A stretch of DNA of 64,000 nucleotides from Brevibacillus laterosporus LMG 15441 (GCF_000219535.2 NZ_CP007806.1:1956501-2020500), one strand, 5' to 3'; counted from the stretch's first letter, positions 9,129-17,843 are shown. Program-made: numbers and translations. The notes: generated from the letters alone by a model not told the origin.

Positions 9129-9715
9129 ATAGAAACAATAAGCTAGAACAGTTAGATGACCGTACGCTGTTACTCAATCTGTGGCTCACACAAGGTATCG
9201 TTCTTTTGATTGCCCTACTAGGGTCATGGTTTCTTTATACGAAAACAGAATTTTGGCAGCTTCTATTAACGATGCACCCTTCTTATCTTGGCTATGCAGT
9301 TCTTTTGATCGTCCTTGTTGTGGCTAGTAATATTATTATAGAAAAAACAGTTCCGCCAAGCTGGGTAGATGATGGTGGAATGAATGAACGGATTTTTCGT
9401 TCTCTTTCGATTCCAACTACGTTTTTACTCTGTGTAGCTGTAGGGATTAGTGAGGAATGGCTTTTTCGCGGTGTAATTCATGAGTTGATAGGTAATGTGT
9501 GGACAAGTATACTCTTCACAGCGATTCATTTTCGATATTTACAAAAACCTATTCTCATTGGAATGGTGTTTCTAACAAGCTATTTACTAGGCATACTTTT
9601 TACCTGGACCAATAGTCTGATCACAGTTATGTTTGTTCATGCTACTATCAATTTCGTCCTTGCTTTATTTTTAAAGTATAAGGCAAGCTCGATACATTCA
9701 CAGGAAGATATGTAA
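9125..9715 (+). CDS. ypbD: CPBP-family intramembrane metalloprotease (YpbD-like)
   Basis: A 196-residue membrane protein with about five hydrophobic segments and the CPBP (CAAX protease / Abi) motifs: EEWLFRG near residue 110, FTAIHF near 135, and HATINF near 178, which supply the Glu/His set of the active site in the membrane. The start is a GTG overlapping the recS stop (GTGA), so it is cotranslated. B. subtilis ypbD sits in the same place. Substrates are unknown. Confidence 0.87.
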   Translation: MNRNNKLEQLDDRTLLLNLWLTQGIVLLIALLGSWFLYTKTEFWQLLLTMHPSYLGYAVLLIVLVVASNIIIEKTVPPSWVDDGGMNERIFRSLSIPTTFLLCVAVGISEEWLFRGVIHELIGNVWTSILFTAIHFRYLQKPILIGMVFLTSYLLGILFTWTNSLITVMFVHATINFVLALFLKYKASSIHSQEDM

Positions 9716-9735
9716 CACGAAGGGGAGGAAATAAG

Positions 9736-10566
9736 ATGGAAGGTAGAGATGGAGACAAGCAAATAGCAGAGCAGCAGGATACCCTGCTTGGCTTACCTCC
9801 TAGAAAAACGAGGATCAAAAATAAAAAACAAGCACAAAAGAAGCAAGCAACAAGTCTCATAAGCGAAGAAAAACAAGCAGCAAAGAGTGAGAACGAAGAA
9901 TCTAAGGAGCAAGTAAAGGCCTCGTCCACACTCGCTAGTGGAGGTGGATGGAAAATCATTGTTCCGTTAGCAGGAGCAGTAGTCGTGGCAGGTGTTTTAT
10001 TCATCTGGAAGGAGATGAATTCGACACAACCGGCATTAATTTTTAGTGGGCACCAGACGCGGACAGATGCGATTGCTTCAGGAACAGGAGTTTCCGTTAC
10101 AGAACCTGAACCTCTAAATAGGGAGGGGACAGATCCGGCAAATGTTGCAAAGCCTGAAATGCAGCCGCAGCTAGAGGATAAGAAACCAGCGAATAATGCA
10201 GTCCTTGGGCAGGAAGGGGATAAAGGTGGTTTAGGTACAGAGGCTACCGTTGCCTCTACGGCTAAATCTACCGTTAAACCTACTAGTACCTCGGCCCCAA
10301 CTACTAATAAAACTACCGCTGAGCAGAAAACTAGCCCAACTTCAGTTCCAGCTTCAAACAAGCCTGAAGCAACGGTAAGTGAGGAAAAACCTGCAAAAAA
10401 AATAAAAAGTAAATTGTATAAAGTTAAAAGAGGAGATAATTTACATAAGATTTCCCGTGCTTACTATGGAAATAATAATGGAGTAAAACGAATCGCAACT
10501 TTTAATGGTCTTAATACAGAAGCCCCATTAATAGAAGGAAAAACACTTTACATTCCTGTAGATTAG
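9736..10566 (+). CDS. ypbE: LysM-domain membrane protein (YpbE-like)
   Basis: A 276-residue protein with a basic, Lys/Gln-rich cytoplasmic N-terminal part, one membrane segment near residues 75-93 (IIVPLAGAVVVAGVLFIW), a low-complexity Thr/Ser/Pro/Lys linker of about 110 residues, and a C-terminal LysM domain (YKVKRGDNLHKISRAYYGNN) that should bind peptidoglycan. The arrangement and position match B. subtilis ypbE. The start has GGGGAGG 8 bases upstream. It follows the CPBP protease by 20 bases and is probably in the ypbB operon. Confidence 0.88.
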   Translation: MEGRDGDKQIAEQQDTLLGLPPRKTRIKNKKQAQKKQATSLISEEKQAAKSENEESKEQVKASSTLASGGGWKIIVPLAGAVVVAGVLFIWKEMNSTQPALIFSGHQTRTDAIASGTGVSVTEPEPLNREGTDPANVAKPEMQPQLEDKKPANNAVLGQEGDKGGLGTEATVASTAKSTVKPTSTSAPTTNKTTAEQKTSPTSVPASNKPEATVSEEKPAKKIKSKLYKVKRGDNLHKISRAYYGNNNGVKRIATFNGLNTEAPLIEGKTLYIPVD

Positions 10567-10632
10567 TGAAAGATAATCATGTTAATCGCCTAAAATGGTT
10601 ACTCTAGATAGAGAAACCGTTAGGAGGGACTC

Positions 10633-11544
10633 ATGATTTACGACACCATCGTGATTGGAGGCGGAATTGCTGGTTTACAAGCAGCAATTCAGCTCTCGCG
10701 AAGCTTACATAAGGTTTTAGTTATTGACAAAAAATCAGGGAGATCAACCTTAGCCCGTAAATACCGAAACATTTTGGGTTATCCAGAGGGTGTCAGTGGA
10801 ATGCAACTGAGAACGCAGGGAGAAATAATGGCCAAGCGTTTTGGAGCCGCATTTATTCAAGATGAAGCAACATTTTGTGAGCAGAATCAGGAGCATATTT
10901 TCTGCGTAACCACAAGAGAACATAAGGAACCCTTTATGGCAAAGACTTTACTTATTGCCACGGGAATTACTGACCCTTTGCCAGAGATTCCAGGGTTGGT
11001 GGAATGCCTAGGGGAATCCATTTACATTTGCCCTGATTGTGATGGCTATGAAGTCCAGCAAAAGCGTACAGTCGTAATTGGTTCGGGCAAGCAAGCCTTG
11101 CAAATGGCACAGGAATTAAAATACTACACACAAGATATCATGGTTATTAATCATTCGCTAACATCGCTGGATAAGGAGGATCAAATCAGGGCTAATGAAT
11201 GGGGGAACTATTATAGAGAGGGTGAGATCGTCTCTATAGAACAGCAGAACGGTCATTTGTCATCAATAAATTTACGCTCTGGTGAAGCAATTTCAGTAGA
11301 ACGAGGTTTTTTAGCTTTTGCCGGAGCACATGTTAATTCAGACCTACTACAAGCTTTTCAAATTCAACTTTTACCCCAAGGACATATTCAGGTAGATCCA
11401 CGAACCAAGGAAACGAATCATCGCAATATCTGGGCAGCTGGAGACGTCAATGCTCACTCTCAACAGGTTACAATCTCAATGGGAGACGGCTCTCAGGCTG
11501 CTATTTGGATACACAAGCGATTATTGGAGCTGGCACAAGAATAA
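10633..11544 (+). CDS. Thioredoxin reductase-like FAD/NAD(P) oxidoreductase
   Basis: A 303-residue flavoprotein. The FAD-binding GGGIAGLQAA is at residues 9-18, a redox pair CPDC near residue 134 (ICPDCDGYE), an NADPH-binding GSGKQALQ near 151, and the second FAD motif AAGDVNAHSQQVTIS near 267. This is the low-molecular-weight thioredoxin reductase fold with a CxxC, so it can in principle reduce a dithiol partner. In B. subtilis this chromosomal site holds ypdA, whose product acts on bacillithiol disulphide and has no such CxxC, so equivalence should not be assumed. The start has AGGAGG 6-7 bases upstream. Confidence 0.83.
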   Translation: MIYDTIVIGGGIAGLQAAIQLSRSLHKVLVIDKKSGRSTLARKYRNILGYPEGVSGMQLRTQGEIMAKRFGAAFIQDEATFCEQNQEHIFCVTTREHKEPFMAKTLLIATGITDPLPEIPGLVECLGESIYICPDCDGYEVQQKRTVVIGSGKQALQMAQELKYYTQDIMVINHSLTSLDKEDQIRANEWGNYYREGEIVSIEQQNGHLSSINLRSGEAISVERGFLAFAGAHVNSDLLQAFQIQLLPQGHIQVDPRTKETNHRNIWAAGDVNAHSQQVTISMGDGSQAAIWIHKRLLELAQE

Positions 11545-11570
11545 AGATCGCCATAAGATGGGCTTATGAT

Positions 11571-11668
11571 ATGACGTTATAATCTTCCGCACTTGATGAG
11601 AAACGATGATGAACAGGCGTCGGGAAAAAGCTCATAAGTTTTCTGGAAGCAGTAACGTCATTTTTTTT
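11571..11668 (+). terminator. Long structured hairpin ending in a T-run
   Basis: TGACGTTA (11572-11579) pairs with TAACGTCA (11653-11660), followed by eight T. Inside, TTCC pairs with GGAA, and CTTGATGAG pairs with CTCATAAG, leaving a central loop of about 30 bases with CAGGCGTCGGG. It is much longer than a simple terminator and could be a terminator with a structured loop or a small RNA. Confidence 0.55.
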
Positions 11669-11669
11669 G

Positions 11670-12122
11670 TCCCATGCATATTGTGGATTATGAGATCATA
11701 TTGAACAGGATCAATGAGTTGTATAAATACATATCAGTTGGGTATATTTTTTTTACATGAAACGAACTGCTAGAATATTACGTATAGGTATATAATTGAG
11801 CCTGGCCTAGTTGTTATTCTTTCTTTGAAGGTAAAATTTCTGACAATAATACCTTGGTTTTCCACTAGATTGACGATTTATGTCGGAAAGAGAGTAGTAG
11901 GAAAAACTTCAATATCTATGTTCTTGTCTCACAATGTGGTATTATACAAGAATGGATGAATTATATTTACAGCAGGATTATAGCTTAAAGGGAGTTTGTC
12001 TAGTAAGAATGAAATAGATATTTTTGTACGCCAGGTTATTCTATTTATAGATGTATGTACGGAACTATTACAGGCTTCTTAACATACGTTGTAATAGGAC
12101 TGGATGGTGAGGAGGGACAGTC
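11670..12122. other. Long gene-free stretch before the MecA-family gene
   Basis: About 450 bases, AT-rich, with several TATAAT-like boxes (for example near 11791 and 11938) but none with a convincing -35 partner at proper spacing. No open frame with a ribosome binding site and no tRNA or riboswitch was recognised. A GAGGAGGG site at its end belongs to the next gene. Confidence 0.4.
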
Positions 12123-12713
12123 ATGCGAGTTGAACGCCTTGGCCAAGACAAGATAAGAATTTTTTTAACCTTTGACGATCTTACGGAGCGAGGTATTGAA
12201 AAGGAAGACATGTGGCGTGACATTCCTAAAGTTCATGAGCTTTTTAATGATATGATGGAGCAGGCTTATGATGAGCTTGGATTTGAAATATCTGGTCCGG
12301 TTGCTGTAGAAGTCTTTGCTTTACCTGCCCAAGGAATGGTAGTCATTGTCACTCGTGGCAAAACAGGAATCACTGCTGAAAAAGATGAAGAAGATGATGT
12401 ATACGAAATGGAAGTTACTTTAGAAGAGAGTGACTTAATCATATATGCTTTCCGCGATTTTGAACATGTCGTAGAGGTAGCTCACAGAATTAATGCCTTT
12501 TTAACATATGGAGGTAGCTTATATTCTTATCAGGATAAATACTACCTTGTTTTAGAGGATGTAGAGCTTGAACAAGAGCGTTACCAGCATCTCATTGCGA
12601 TTTTATCGGAATATGGTGAGGCAAATCCTATTACTGTATATGTGTTAGAAGAATACGGAAAGTCGATCATGCCTGATGACGCTGTTAAAGAAATCGCTCG
12701 ATATTTTCGTTAA
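12123..12713 (+). CDS. ypbH: MecA-family adaptor protein for ClpC
   Basis: A 196-residue acidic protein that starts MRVERLGQDKIRIFLTFDDL, as in MecA and YpbH. MecA-family adaptors have an N-terminal substrate-binding part and a C-terminal part (here about 110-196) that binds ClpC and activates it for degradation of targets such as ComK. An Asp/Glu-rich linker (EKDEEDDVYEMEV) lies between them. Position near gudB matches ypbH (mecB) of B. subtilis rather than mecA, but a genome with only one family member would do both jobs. Start has GAGGAGGG 8 bases upstream. Confidence 0.88.
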   Translation: MRVERLGQDKIRIFLTFDDLTERGIEKEDMWRDIPKVHELFNDMMEQAYDELGFEISGPVAVEVFALPAQGMVVIVTRGKTGITAEKDEEDDVYEMEVTLEESDLIIYAFRDFEHVVEVAHRINAFLTYGGSLYSYQDKYYLVLEDVELEQERYQHLIAILSEYGEANPITVYVLEEYGKSIMPDDAVKEIARYFR

Positions 12714-12718
12714 TAAGA

Positions 12719-12766
12719 AGAGAAGGACACCTATGTGCGTAAGTTATAAGGTGTCCTTCTTTTTTA
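12719..12766. terminator. Bidirectional terminator between ypbH and the PIG-L gene
   Basis: A 12-bp perfect stem, AGAAGGACACCT (12721-12732) with AGGTGTCCTTCT (12749-12760), followed by TTTTT on the plus strand. It lies between two convergent genes. Confidence 0.85.
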
Positions 12767-12778
12767 TGCAGTCATTTT

Positions 12779-13543
12779 TTATTGGATACCGGCAAATAAG
12801 TCGGTTTCTTTTTCTGTAGGCTGATAGTTGGGCAAGTTATGCCATGCCAATAGATAATAATTAGTGGTTGGTACGTTTTTATAATCATGAGAGGTTATAC
12901 CTGGAAAGACTCGCTCGACAGATAAATGCTGGGTTTTATGTGCTAGTAAGGCTTTCGCTATCTGCTCTCTGTAGGGCTTTTGATCGATGATAGTTGTAAT
13001 ATCCTCCAATGAATCGCCATTGGTAGGTGTCCCGTTTTTACTCGTAAAGGGAGCTGTTAACGGGATGGTTGCATGATATAGCTTACGAACGCTTGAAGAA
13101 TCGTCCAGCAGGTGATCCACAACATACTGAGTAGCCTTCGACATCGCGATATGATCAGGATGACCTGATATCCCATGCGGAGCAAACGTAATTAAAATTT
13201 GTGGTTGTTCCTCATCAATCATTGCTTTTATATGGGCAGCAAGCTCTTGTATGGGAGAAGTGTCTACCAGTTTATCTTCATAATCTAATACCGCAACCCG
13301 ATCTACACCTAAGATGTCACAGGCATGGCGTAATTCGGCTTCTCTATAGGCGGGTAGCTCCTCAGGTGTGCATAGTGGTGGTGTCCCTGCTTTACCTGCC
13401 TGACCTCTCGTAGCACACAGAAGAGTTTGACGTACATTCGCTTGGTCCTTATAGAATGCAATCGTGGCACCGGAGGCAAATGTCTCGTCGTCTGGATGTG
13501 CATATATTAGTAGAATTCCTTTTTGTGTTGTCAACAAATTCAC
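12779..13543 (-). CDS. PIG-L family deacetylase (BshB-like)
   Basis: A 254-residue zinc-dependent N-deacetylase. The N-terminal LIYAHPDDETFASGA holds the AHPDDE zinc motif and ISGHPDHIAMSKA near residue 130 supplies the third ligand and conserved HPDH. Relatives remove acetyl from GlcNAc-malate in bacillithiol synthesis (BshB1/BshB2) or from other GlcNAc conjugates. Its size and lack of nearby bshA/bshC genes fit BshB2, but this is inference. It is monocistronic and converges on ypbH. The region 5' of it (13544-13818) contains nothing further that I recognise. Confidence 0.82.
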   Translation of the reverse strand: MNLLTTQKGILLIYAHPDDETFASGATIAFYKDQANVRQTLLCATRGQAGKAGTPPLCTPEELPAYREAELRHACDILGVDRVAVLDYEDKLVDTSPIQELAAHIKAMIDEEQPQILITFAPHGISGHPDHIAMSKATQYVVDHLLDDSSSVRKLYHATIPLTAPFTSKNGTPTNGDSLEDITTIIDQKPYREQIAKALLAHKTQHLSVERVFPGITSHDYKNVPTTNYYLLAWHNLPNYQPTEKETDLFAGIQ

Positions 13544-13818
13544 ACTCCTAATAGCCTTTTCTAATTGTTATTATGACATAGGTTCTCCCAATCGAATACA
13601 AAAGAAAGCACATTTCAGAGCAAGTAACCCTTTTCATTTTAGTAAAAGAGGAGTATGCTTTGGCTGTAGGAAAGTTTAGTGACAAGCGAGAATTTCTGTT
13701 TTTTCTAGAAAGTTCTTATAAATAAGGAAAAAGCAGAATTTTTACTTCTCTTTCAGGTATTGAGCGTGTATACTGAACGATGGATTTACTGAACATAACT
13801 TTTTGAGGTGATTATACA

Positions 13819-15108
13819 ATGGGGAATCACGAAATGGTAACCAACAACACTGAGACTGCGCAACAAAAAGAAAGTTTGAATCTTTTGGCTTCGACGCAGA
13901 CGGTGATTAAGGAAGCACTAGAAAAACTAGGTTACCAAGAGTCGATGTACGAACTGTTAAAGGAGCCTTTGCGAGTCCTGACTGTTCGCATCCCAGTTCG
14001 AATGGACAATGGCGAGACTAAAGTGTTCACAGGCTATCGTGCCCAACACAACGACGCTGTTGGTCCAACAAAAGGCGGCATACGTTTCCATCCAGAAGTT
14101 ACAGAGGATGAAGTGAAAGCGCTTTCTATTTGGATGAGCTTGAAAGCTGGAATTGTTGATTTGCCTTATGGTGGAGGAAAAGGTGGAATTATTTGTGATC
14201 CGCGTGAAATGTCCTTCCCAGAATTAGAGCGTCTTAGCCGCGGTTATGTACGCGCTATCAGTCAACTAGTTGGACCAACGAAAGACATTCCTGCTCCAGA
14301 CGTATTTACCAATTCACAAATCATGGCTTGGATGATGGATGAGTATAGCTGCATTCGTGAGTTTGACTCTCCAGGATTTATTACAGGTAAACCTATTGCA
14401 TTAGGTGGGTCTCATGGTCGTGAAACTGCTACAGCAAAGGGAGTAACGATCTGCATTCGAGAAGCTGCTAAGAAAGTAGGTATCAACCTGGAAGGTGCTC
14501 GCGTGGTTGTACAAGGCTTTGGTAATGCAGGAAGCTATTTGTCTAAATTCATGCATGATGCAGGTGCTAAAGTGGTAGGTATTTCTGATGCTTATGGTGC
14601 TCTATACGATCCAAATGGTTTGGATATTGATTACCTTTTAGATCGTCGTGATTCCTTTGGTACTGTTACCAAACTATTTACTAATACCATTTCCAATAAA
14701 GAACTATTGGAATTGGATTGCGATATTCTTGTACCGGCTGCTATTGAAAACCAAATTACAGCCGATAATGCACATAACATCAAAGCTTCTATTGTAGTAG
14801 AAGCAGCCAATGGACCAACTACTTTGGAGGCTACAAAAATTTTGACAGAACGCGGCATTTTGTTAGTGCCTGACGTACTTGCTAGCTCTGGCGGTGTAAC
14901 AGTATCGTACTTCGAGTGGGTACAAAACAACCAAGGTTACTATTGGACAGAAGAAGAAGTGGAAGAGAAGCTAGAACGTGTAATGGTGCGTTCGTTTGAA
15001 AACGTCTATCAGACTTCTCAAACACGCCGTGTAAATATGCGCTTAGCTGCTTACATGGTAGGCGCTCGTAAGATGGCGGAAGCATCACGTTTCCGCGGAT
15101 GGGTGTAA
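13819..15108 (+). CDS. gudB: NAD-specific glutamate dehydrogenase
   Basis: Catalyses oxidative deamination of glutamate to 2-oxoglutarate and ammonia. The 429-residue length is typical. The catalytic/substrate part has GPTKGGIRFHP and LPYGGGKGGI (active-site lysines) around residues 80-125, and the dinucleotide domain has GFGNAGSYL near residue 235. The start ATG has GAGGTGA 7 bases upstream. B. subtilis gudB lies near ypbH and the ypb genes as here. Preceding sequence has a TATACT box at about 13770 but only a weak -35. Confidence 0.95.
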   Translation: MGNHEMVTNNTETAQQKESLNLLASTQTVIKEALEKLGYQESMYELLKEPLRVLTVRIPVRMDNGETKVFTGYRAQHNDAVGPTKGGIRFHPEVTEDEVKALSIWMSLKAGIVDLPYGGGKGGIICDPREMSFPELERLSRGYVRAISQLVGPTKDIPAPDVFTNSQIMAWMMDEYSCIREFDSPGFITGKPIALGGSHGRETATAKGVTICIREAAKKVGINLEGARVVVQGFGNAGSYLSKFMHDAGAKVVGISDAYGALYDPNGLDIDYLLDRRDSFGTVTKLFTNTISNKELLELDCDILVPAAIENQITADNAHNIKASIVVEAANGPTTLEATKILTERGILLVPDVLASSGGVTVSYFEWVQNNQGYYWTEEEVEEKLERVMVRSFENVYQTSQTRRVNMRLAAYMVGARKMAEASRFRGWV

Positions 15109-15120
15109 GCTAAATGAAGA

Positions 15121-15155
15121 GCCTTCTTGGTTTAATGCCAAGAAGGCTTTTTTTC
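15121..15155 (+). terminator. Terminator after gudB
   Basis: A 10-bp perfect stem, GCCTTCTTGG with CCAAGAAGGC, loop of 7, followed by TTTTTTT. Confidence 0.93.
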
Positions 15156-15194
15156 TTATCATTTTAATGAGCAAGGATGGGGAACGGGTAGAGC

Positions 15195-15246
15195 AAACCA
15201 AAACAGCCACTCAGAAAGGAAATATCCTACTTCTACGTGGCTGTTA
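15195..15246 (-). terminator. Terminator after the asparaginase gene
   Basis: On the minus strand, AACAGCCAC pairs with GTGGCTGTT over a 27-base loop, followed by TTGGTTTG. It lies immediately 3' of the asparaginase stop codon. Confidence 0.65.
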
Positions 15247-15264
15247 CGAATATACACTAAGCTT

Positions 15265-16236
15265 TTAGTGATCGAAGCAATCTTGCAATTTAGTTGAATC
15301 AACGGTTTGCTGCAAGGCTACCAACAGCTTCAGACGAGCCTTTTGTCCATTTAATCCGTTTGAAAAGATCATACCCATGTCTTTTAATTGGCGGCCTCCA
15401 CCTTCATATCCATATAGGTCTTGTACCTGTCCATTGTAGCAACGAGAAACAACTACAATAGGTACATTTCGCTGTAATAGCTCCTTTAATACAGGAAGGA
15501 TCATCGGAGGCAGGTTTCCTAATCCGAATGCTTCAATTACCATTCCGTCAATTTTTTGGTCTAATAAAAAGTGAAGCCAGGCAGGGTCCATACCTGTGAC
15601 TGCCTTAATAAGCGGTACATTTCCATCCGCATGCGATATTTCGTAAAACTCGCGTGAAAGTGGTGCATGATGATATTGAATGGATTTCTTTGAGATAGTC
15701 CCAATCGGCCCATAGGAGGGGGATTGGAAAGTAGCTACATTAGAGGTATGGGTTTTGGTTACGTGCCGGGCTGCATGAATTTCGTCATTAAAAACCACAA
15801 GTACACCTTTGTTGCGACTGCTAGGGTCGATAGCCGTGCGAACGGAAGAAATCAGATTGACTGGACCGTCAGCTCCTAATTCATTACTAGATCGCATAGC
15901 GCCTGTAACGACAATCGGCACGGTTACTGGCAGGGTAAGGTCAAGAAAGTATGCGGTTTCTTCGAGGGTATCCGTACCATGAGTAATAACGATGCCATCG
16001 TAAGTATCCTGTAACAGCTCTTGCTCAATGATTTCCCGTAGTTTATTCATAATAGCAGGCGTCATGTGTGGGCTTGGTAGATTAACGAAATCCTTCATGA
16101 CAACATCAGCATATTTACTTAAATAGGGAAGATTATGATTTAGGACATGCTCGTCTAACGGTTTAACGCTTTCTGTACCTTCTTCAACTGACATGGCAAT
16201 GGTACCGCCTGTATTTATCACTAGCACTTTTTTCAT
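15265..16236 (-). CDS. ansA: L-asparaginase (type I, cytosolic-like)
   Basis: Hydrolyses asparagine to aspartate and ammonia. The N-terminal VLVINTGGTIAMS carries the first catalytic Thr (TGGTI) and ITHGTDTLEETA near residue 80 carries the second Thr-Asp pair. There is no signal peptide or lipobox, so it should be cytosolic. The open frame extends ten codons upstream of the chosen ATG, but GGAGAGAG lies 7 bases before the ATG at 16236, and the family normally starts just before VLVINTGG. Length 323 residues is normal. It is divergent from prsW. Confidence 0.92.
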   Translation of the reverse strand: MKKVLVINTGGTIAMSVEEGTESVKPLDEHVLNHNLPYLSKYADVVMKDFVNLPSPHMTPAIMNKLREIIEQELLQDTYDGIVITHGTDTLEETAYFLDLTLPVTVPIVVTGAMRSSNELGADGPVNLISSVRTAIDPSSRNKGVLVVFNDEIHAARHVTKTHTSNVATFQSPSYGPIGTISKKSIQYHHAPLSREFYEISHADGNVPLIKAVTGMDPAWLHFLLDQKIDGMVIEAFGLGNLPPMILPVLKELLQRNVPIVVVSRCYNGQVQDLYGYEGGGRQLKDMGMIFSNGLNGQKARLKLLVALQQTVDSTKLQDCFDH

Positions 16237-16325
16237 AGGGATCTCTCTCCTGTTGCGGGTTTTCATATATTATCTTTCATGGTACGATGAATAGGGAACC
16301 TATGTAAAGGAGCAAACAAGAAAAT

Positions 16326-17000
16326 ATGATTCCGTTAATTGGTGCAGCTTTGGCGCCAGGACTTGCTTTGCTGTGTTATTTTTATTTGCGCGATAACTTA
16401 GAGCCGGAGCCAATTTCAATGGTAGTGCGCTCTTTTATTTTTGGTATCTTGCTTGCTTTTCCCGTAATGGTGTTGCAATATATTTTTCAAAATGAGTGGG
16501 GCATCGATTCCGTCTGGTTTAACACGGTAATTTCACCTGCGGTTGTGGAAGAATTTTTTAAATGGTTAGTTGTATTTCATACCGCATATAAGCATGTAGA
16601 GTTTAACGAGCCGTATGATGGTATTGTCTATGCTGTAGCGGTTTCCCTTGGTTTTGCGACGCTTGAAAACTTTTTGTATCTTGTGATTAACGGAAAGCAA
16701 GTTGCCATGTGGCGTGCATTATTACCAGTTTCTAGCCATGCTTTGTTCGGTATCTATATGGGCTATTTTATGGGTAGAGCTAAATTTGCAAATGCCGACG
16801 AGAATCCACTATGGTTATTATTTGTCTCTTTAATGTTGCCCATGTGTTATCATGCGATTTACAATTTTATTTTTCTGTCTGTTAATTATTGGTTGTTCCT
16901 GGTCGTGCCATATATGGCAATACTTTGGTGGTTTGGAATGAAAAAAGTAGAACTGGCTCACGATATCAGTTCTAAAAATATATACAATCGTCCACAATAA
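16326..17000 (+). CDS. prsW: PrsW-type glutamic intramembrane protease
   Basis: A 224-residue polytopic membrane protein. It shows the PrsW set of conserved membrane motifs: EEFFKW near residue 78 (the Glu pair), SHALFG near 137, and HAIYNF near 178. In B. subtilis, PrsW makes the first cut in RsiW and so releases SigW under envelope stress. It lies upstream of a sleB-like gene and ypeB exactly as in B. subtilis. AAAGGAG lies about 13 bases before the ATG, a long spacing, but the N-terminal MIPLIGAALAPG matches the family start. Confidence 0.92.
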   Translation: MIPLIGAALAPGLALLCYFYLRDNLEPEPISMVVRSFIFGILLAFPVMVLQYIFQNEWGIDSVWFNTVISPAVVEEFFKWLVVFHTAYKHVEFNEPYDGIVYAVAVSLGFATLENFLYLVINGKQVAMWRALLPVSSHALFGIYMGYFMGRAKFANADENPLWLLFVSLMLPMCYHAIYNFIFLSVNYWLFLVVPYMAILWWFGMKKVELAHDISSKNIYNRPQ

Positions 17001-17023
17001 AGGTTATGAGGAGGCGACTGTAA

Positions 17024-17188
17024 TTGTTCAAAACCCAGCGATCTAAAATCATGATACGGTGCAACCAATGCGGCGAAAAATTTATCTTGCGTGGTCGCCC
17101 AGGCATGGAAGGAAAAGTTGACACAGGATTTAAGCAATGTATCTGCGACAATCAAGAAAAATTTGATATTACCCATCTGGAAGAATGA
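17024..17188 (+). CDS. 54-residue Cys4 (zinc-ribbon-like) protein
   Basis: A short gene with a TTG start, preceded by AGGAGGCG at 7-8 bases. The protein reads MFKTQRSKIMIRCNQCGEKF at its start and has a second cysteine pair (QCIC) about 20 residues after the first (CNQC), so it can hold one zinc ion. The remainder is charged (DNQEKFDITHLEE at the end). I do not recognise the family. It sits between prsW and the sleB-like gene on the same strand; the out-of-frame ORF spanning its 3' part is not the gene. Confidence 0.72.
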   Translation: MFKTQRSKIMIRCNQCGEKFILRGRPGMEGKVDTGFKQCICDNQEKFDITHLEE

Positions 17189-17294
17189 AAGAGACTGGTA
17201 TTTACTGGTCTCTTTCTTTTTGTATAAACATGATTTCCCTCACGAACAATACAGACAAGGAAAGGAAATTTACCGGTCTGAAGGAGGAAGTCCA

Positions 17295-17843
17295 ATGAGG
17301 AGTAAAGAGGTCAAAACATGGAGGCTAATGGTTGCAAGTACAGTTGTAGTGATCTGTACGGCATTCTATTTAATACTTGCTACTACCCCACCCCAAGTGG
17401 AGCACCAGCATGCGGATCAGCCGATGGAATCTAAGGTAACACCAGTGGCAACTACCACAGCACAAAAAACGTTTTCAGCTTCACAGCTATCAGAAAATGA
17501 CCTTAAGCTAATGGCAAATGCGGTATATGGAGAAGCGCGTGGAGAACCGTACATCGGGCAAGTAGCGATTGCGGCCGTAATTATAAATCGGACAAAGAGT
17601 TCATCGTTTCCCAATACGCCTTCCGCTGTTATTTTTGAACCTCGTGCTTTTACTGCGGTAGCAGATGGTCAGATTTATTTAAGCCCGAATGAAAATGCGA
17701 AGAAAGCAGTGAAGGATGCTTTAAAGGGGTGGGACCCTACTGAAGGATGTACCTATTATTTTAATCCCGAAACAGCTACATCCAAATGGATATGGGGGCG
17801 TCCTCAAGTAAAAAAAATTGGTAAACATATATTCTGCCGCTAA
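17295..17843 (+). CDS. sleB: SleB-type cell wall hydrolase, short form
   Basis: The C-terminal 120 residues form the Hydrolase_2 (SleB/CwlJ) catalytic domain: NAVYGEARGEPYIGQVAIAA with the expected catalytic Glu, then FTAVADGQIY and CTYYFNP. SleB is a lytic transglycosylase that opens cortex peptidoglycan during spore germination. An N-terminal segment (residues about 12-30) is a signal anchor. At 182 residues it lacks the N-terminal peptidoglycan-binding domain of B. subtilis SleB (about 305 residues). I start at the ATG at 17295 with AAGGAGG 8 bases upstream rather than the longer open frame. It is followed by ypeB, its usual partner. Confidence 0.86.
   Translation: MRSKEVKTWRLMVASTVVVICTAFYLILATTPPQVEHQHADQPMESKVTPVATTTAQKTFSASQLSENDLKLMANAVYGEARGEPYIGQVAIAAVIINRTKSSSFPNTPSAVIFEPRAFTAVADGQIYLSPNENAKKAVKDALKGWDPTEGCTYYFNPETATSKWIWGRPQVKKIGKHIFCR

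Noticed and set aside
9648-10361. 237-codon minus-strand open frame opposite the LysM-protein gene
   Set aside because: It is a shadow of the Thr/Ser/Pro-rich linker in ypbE; the plus-strand gene has a ribosome binding site and conserved domain.
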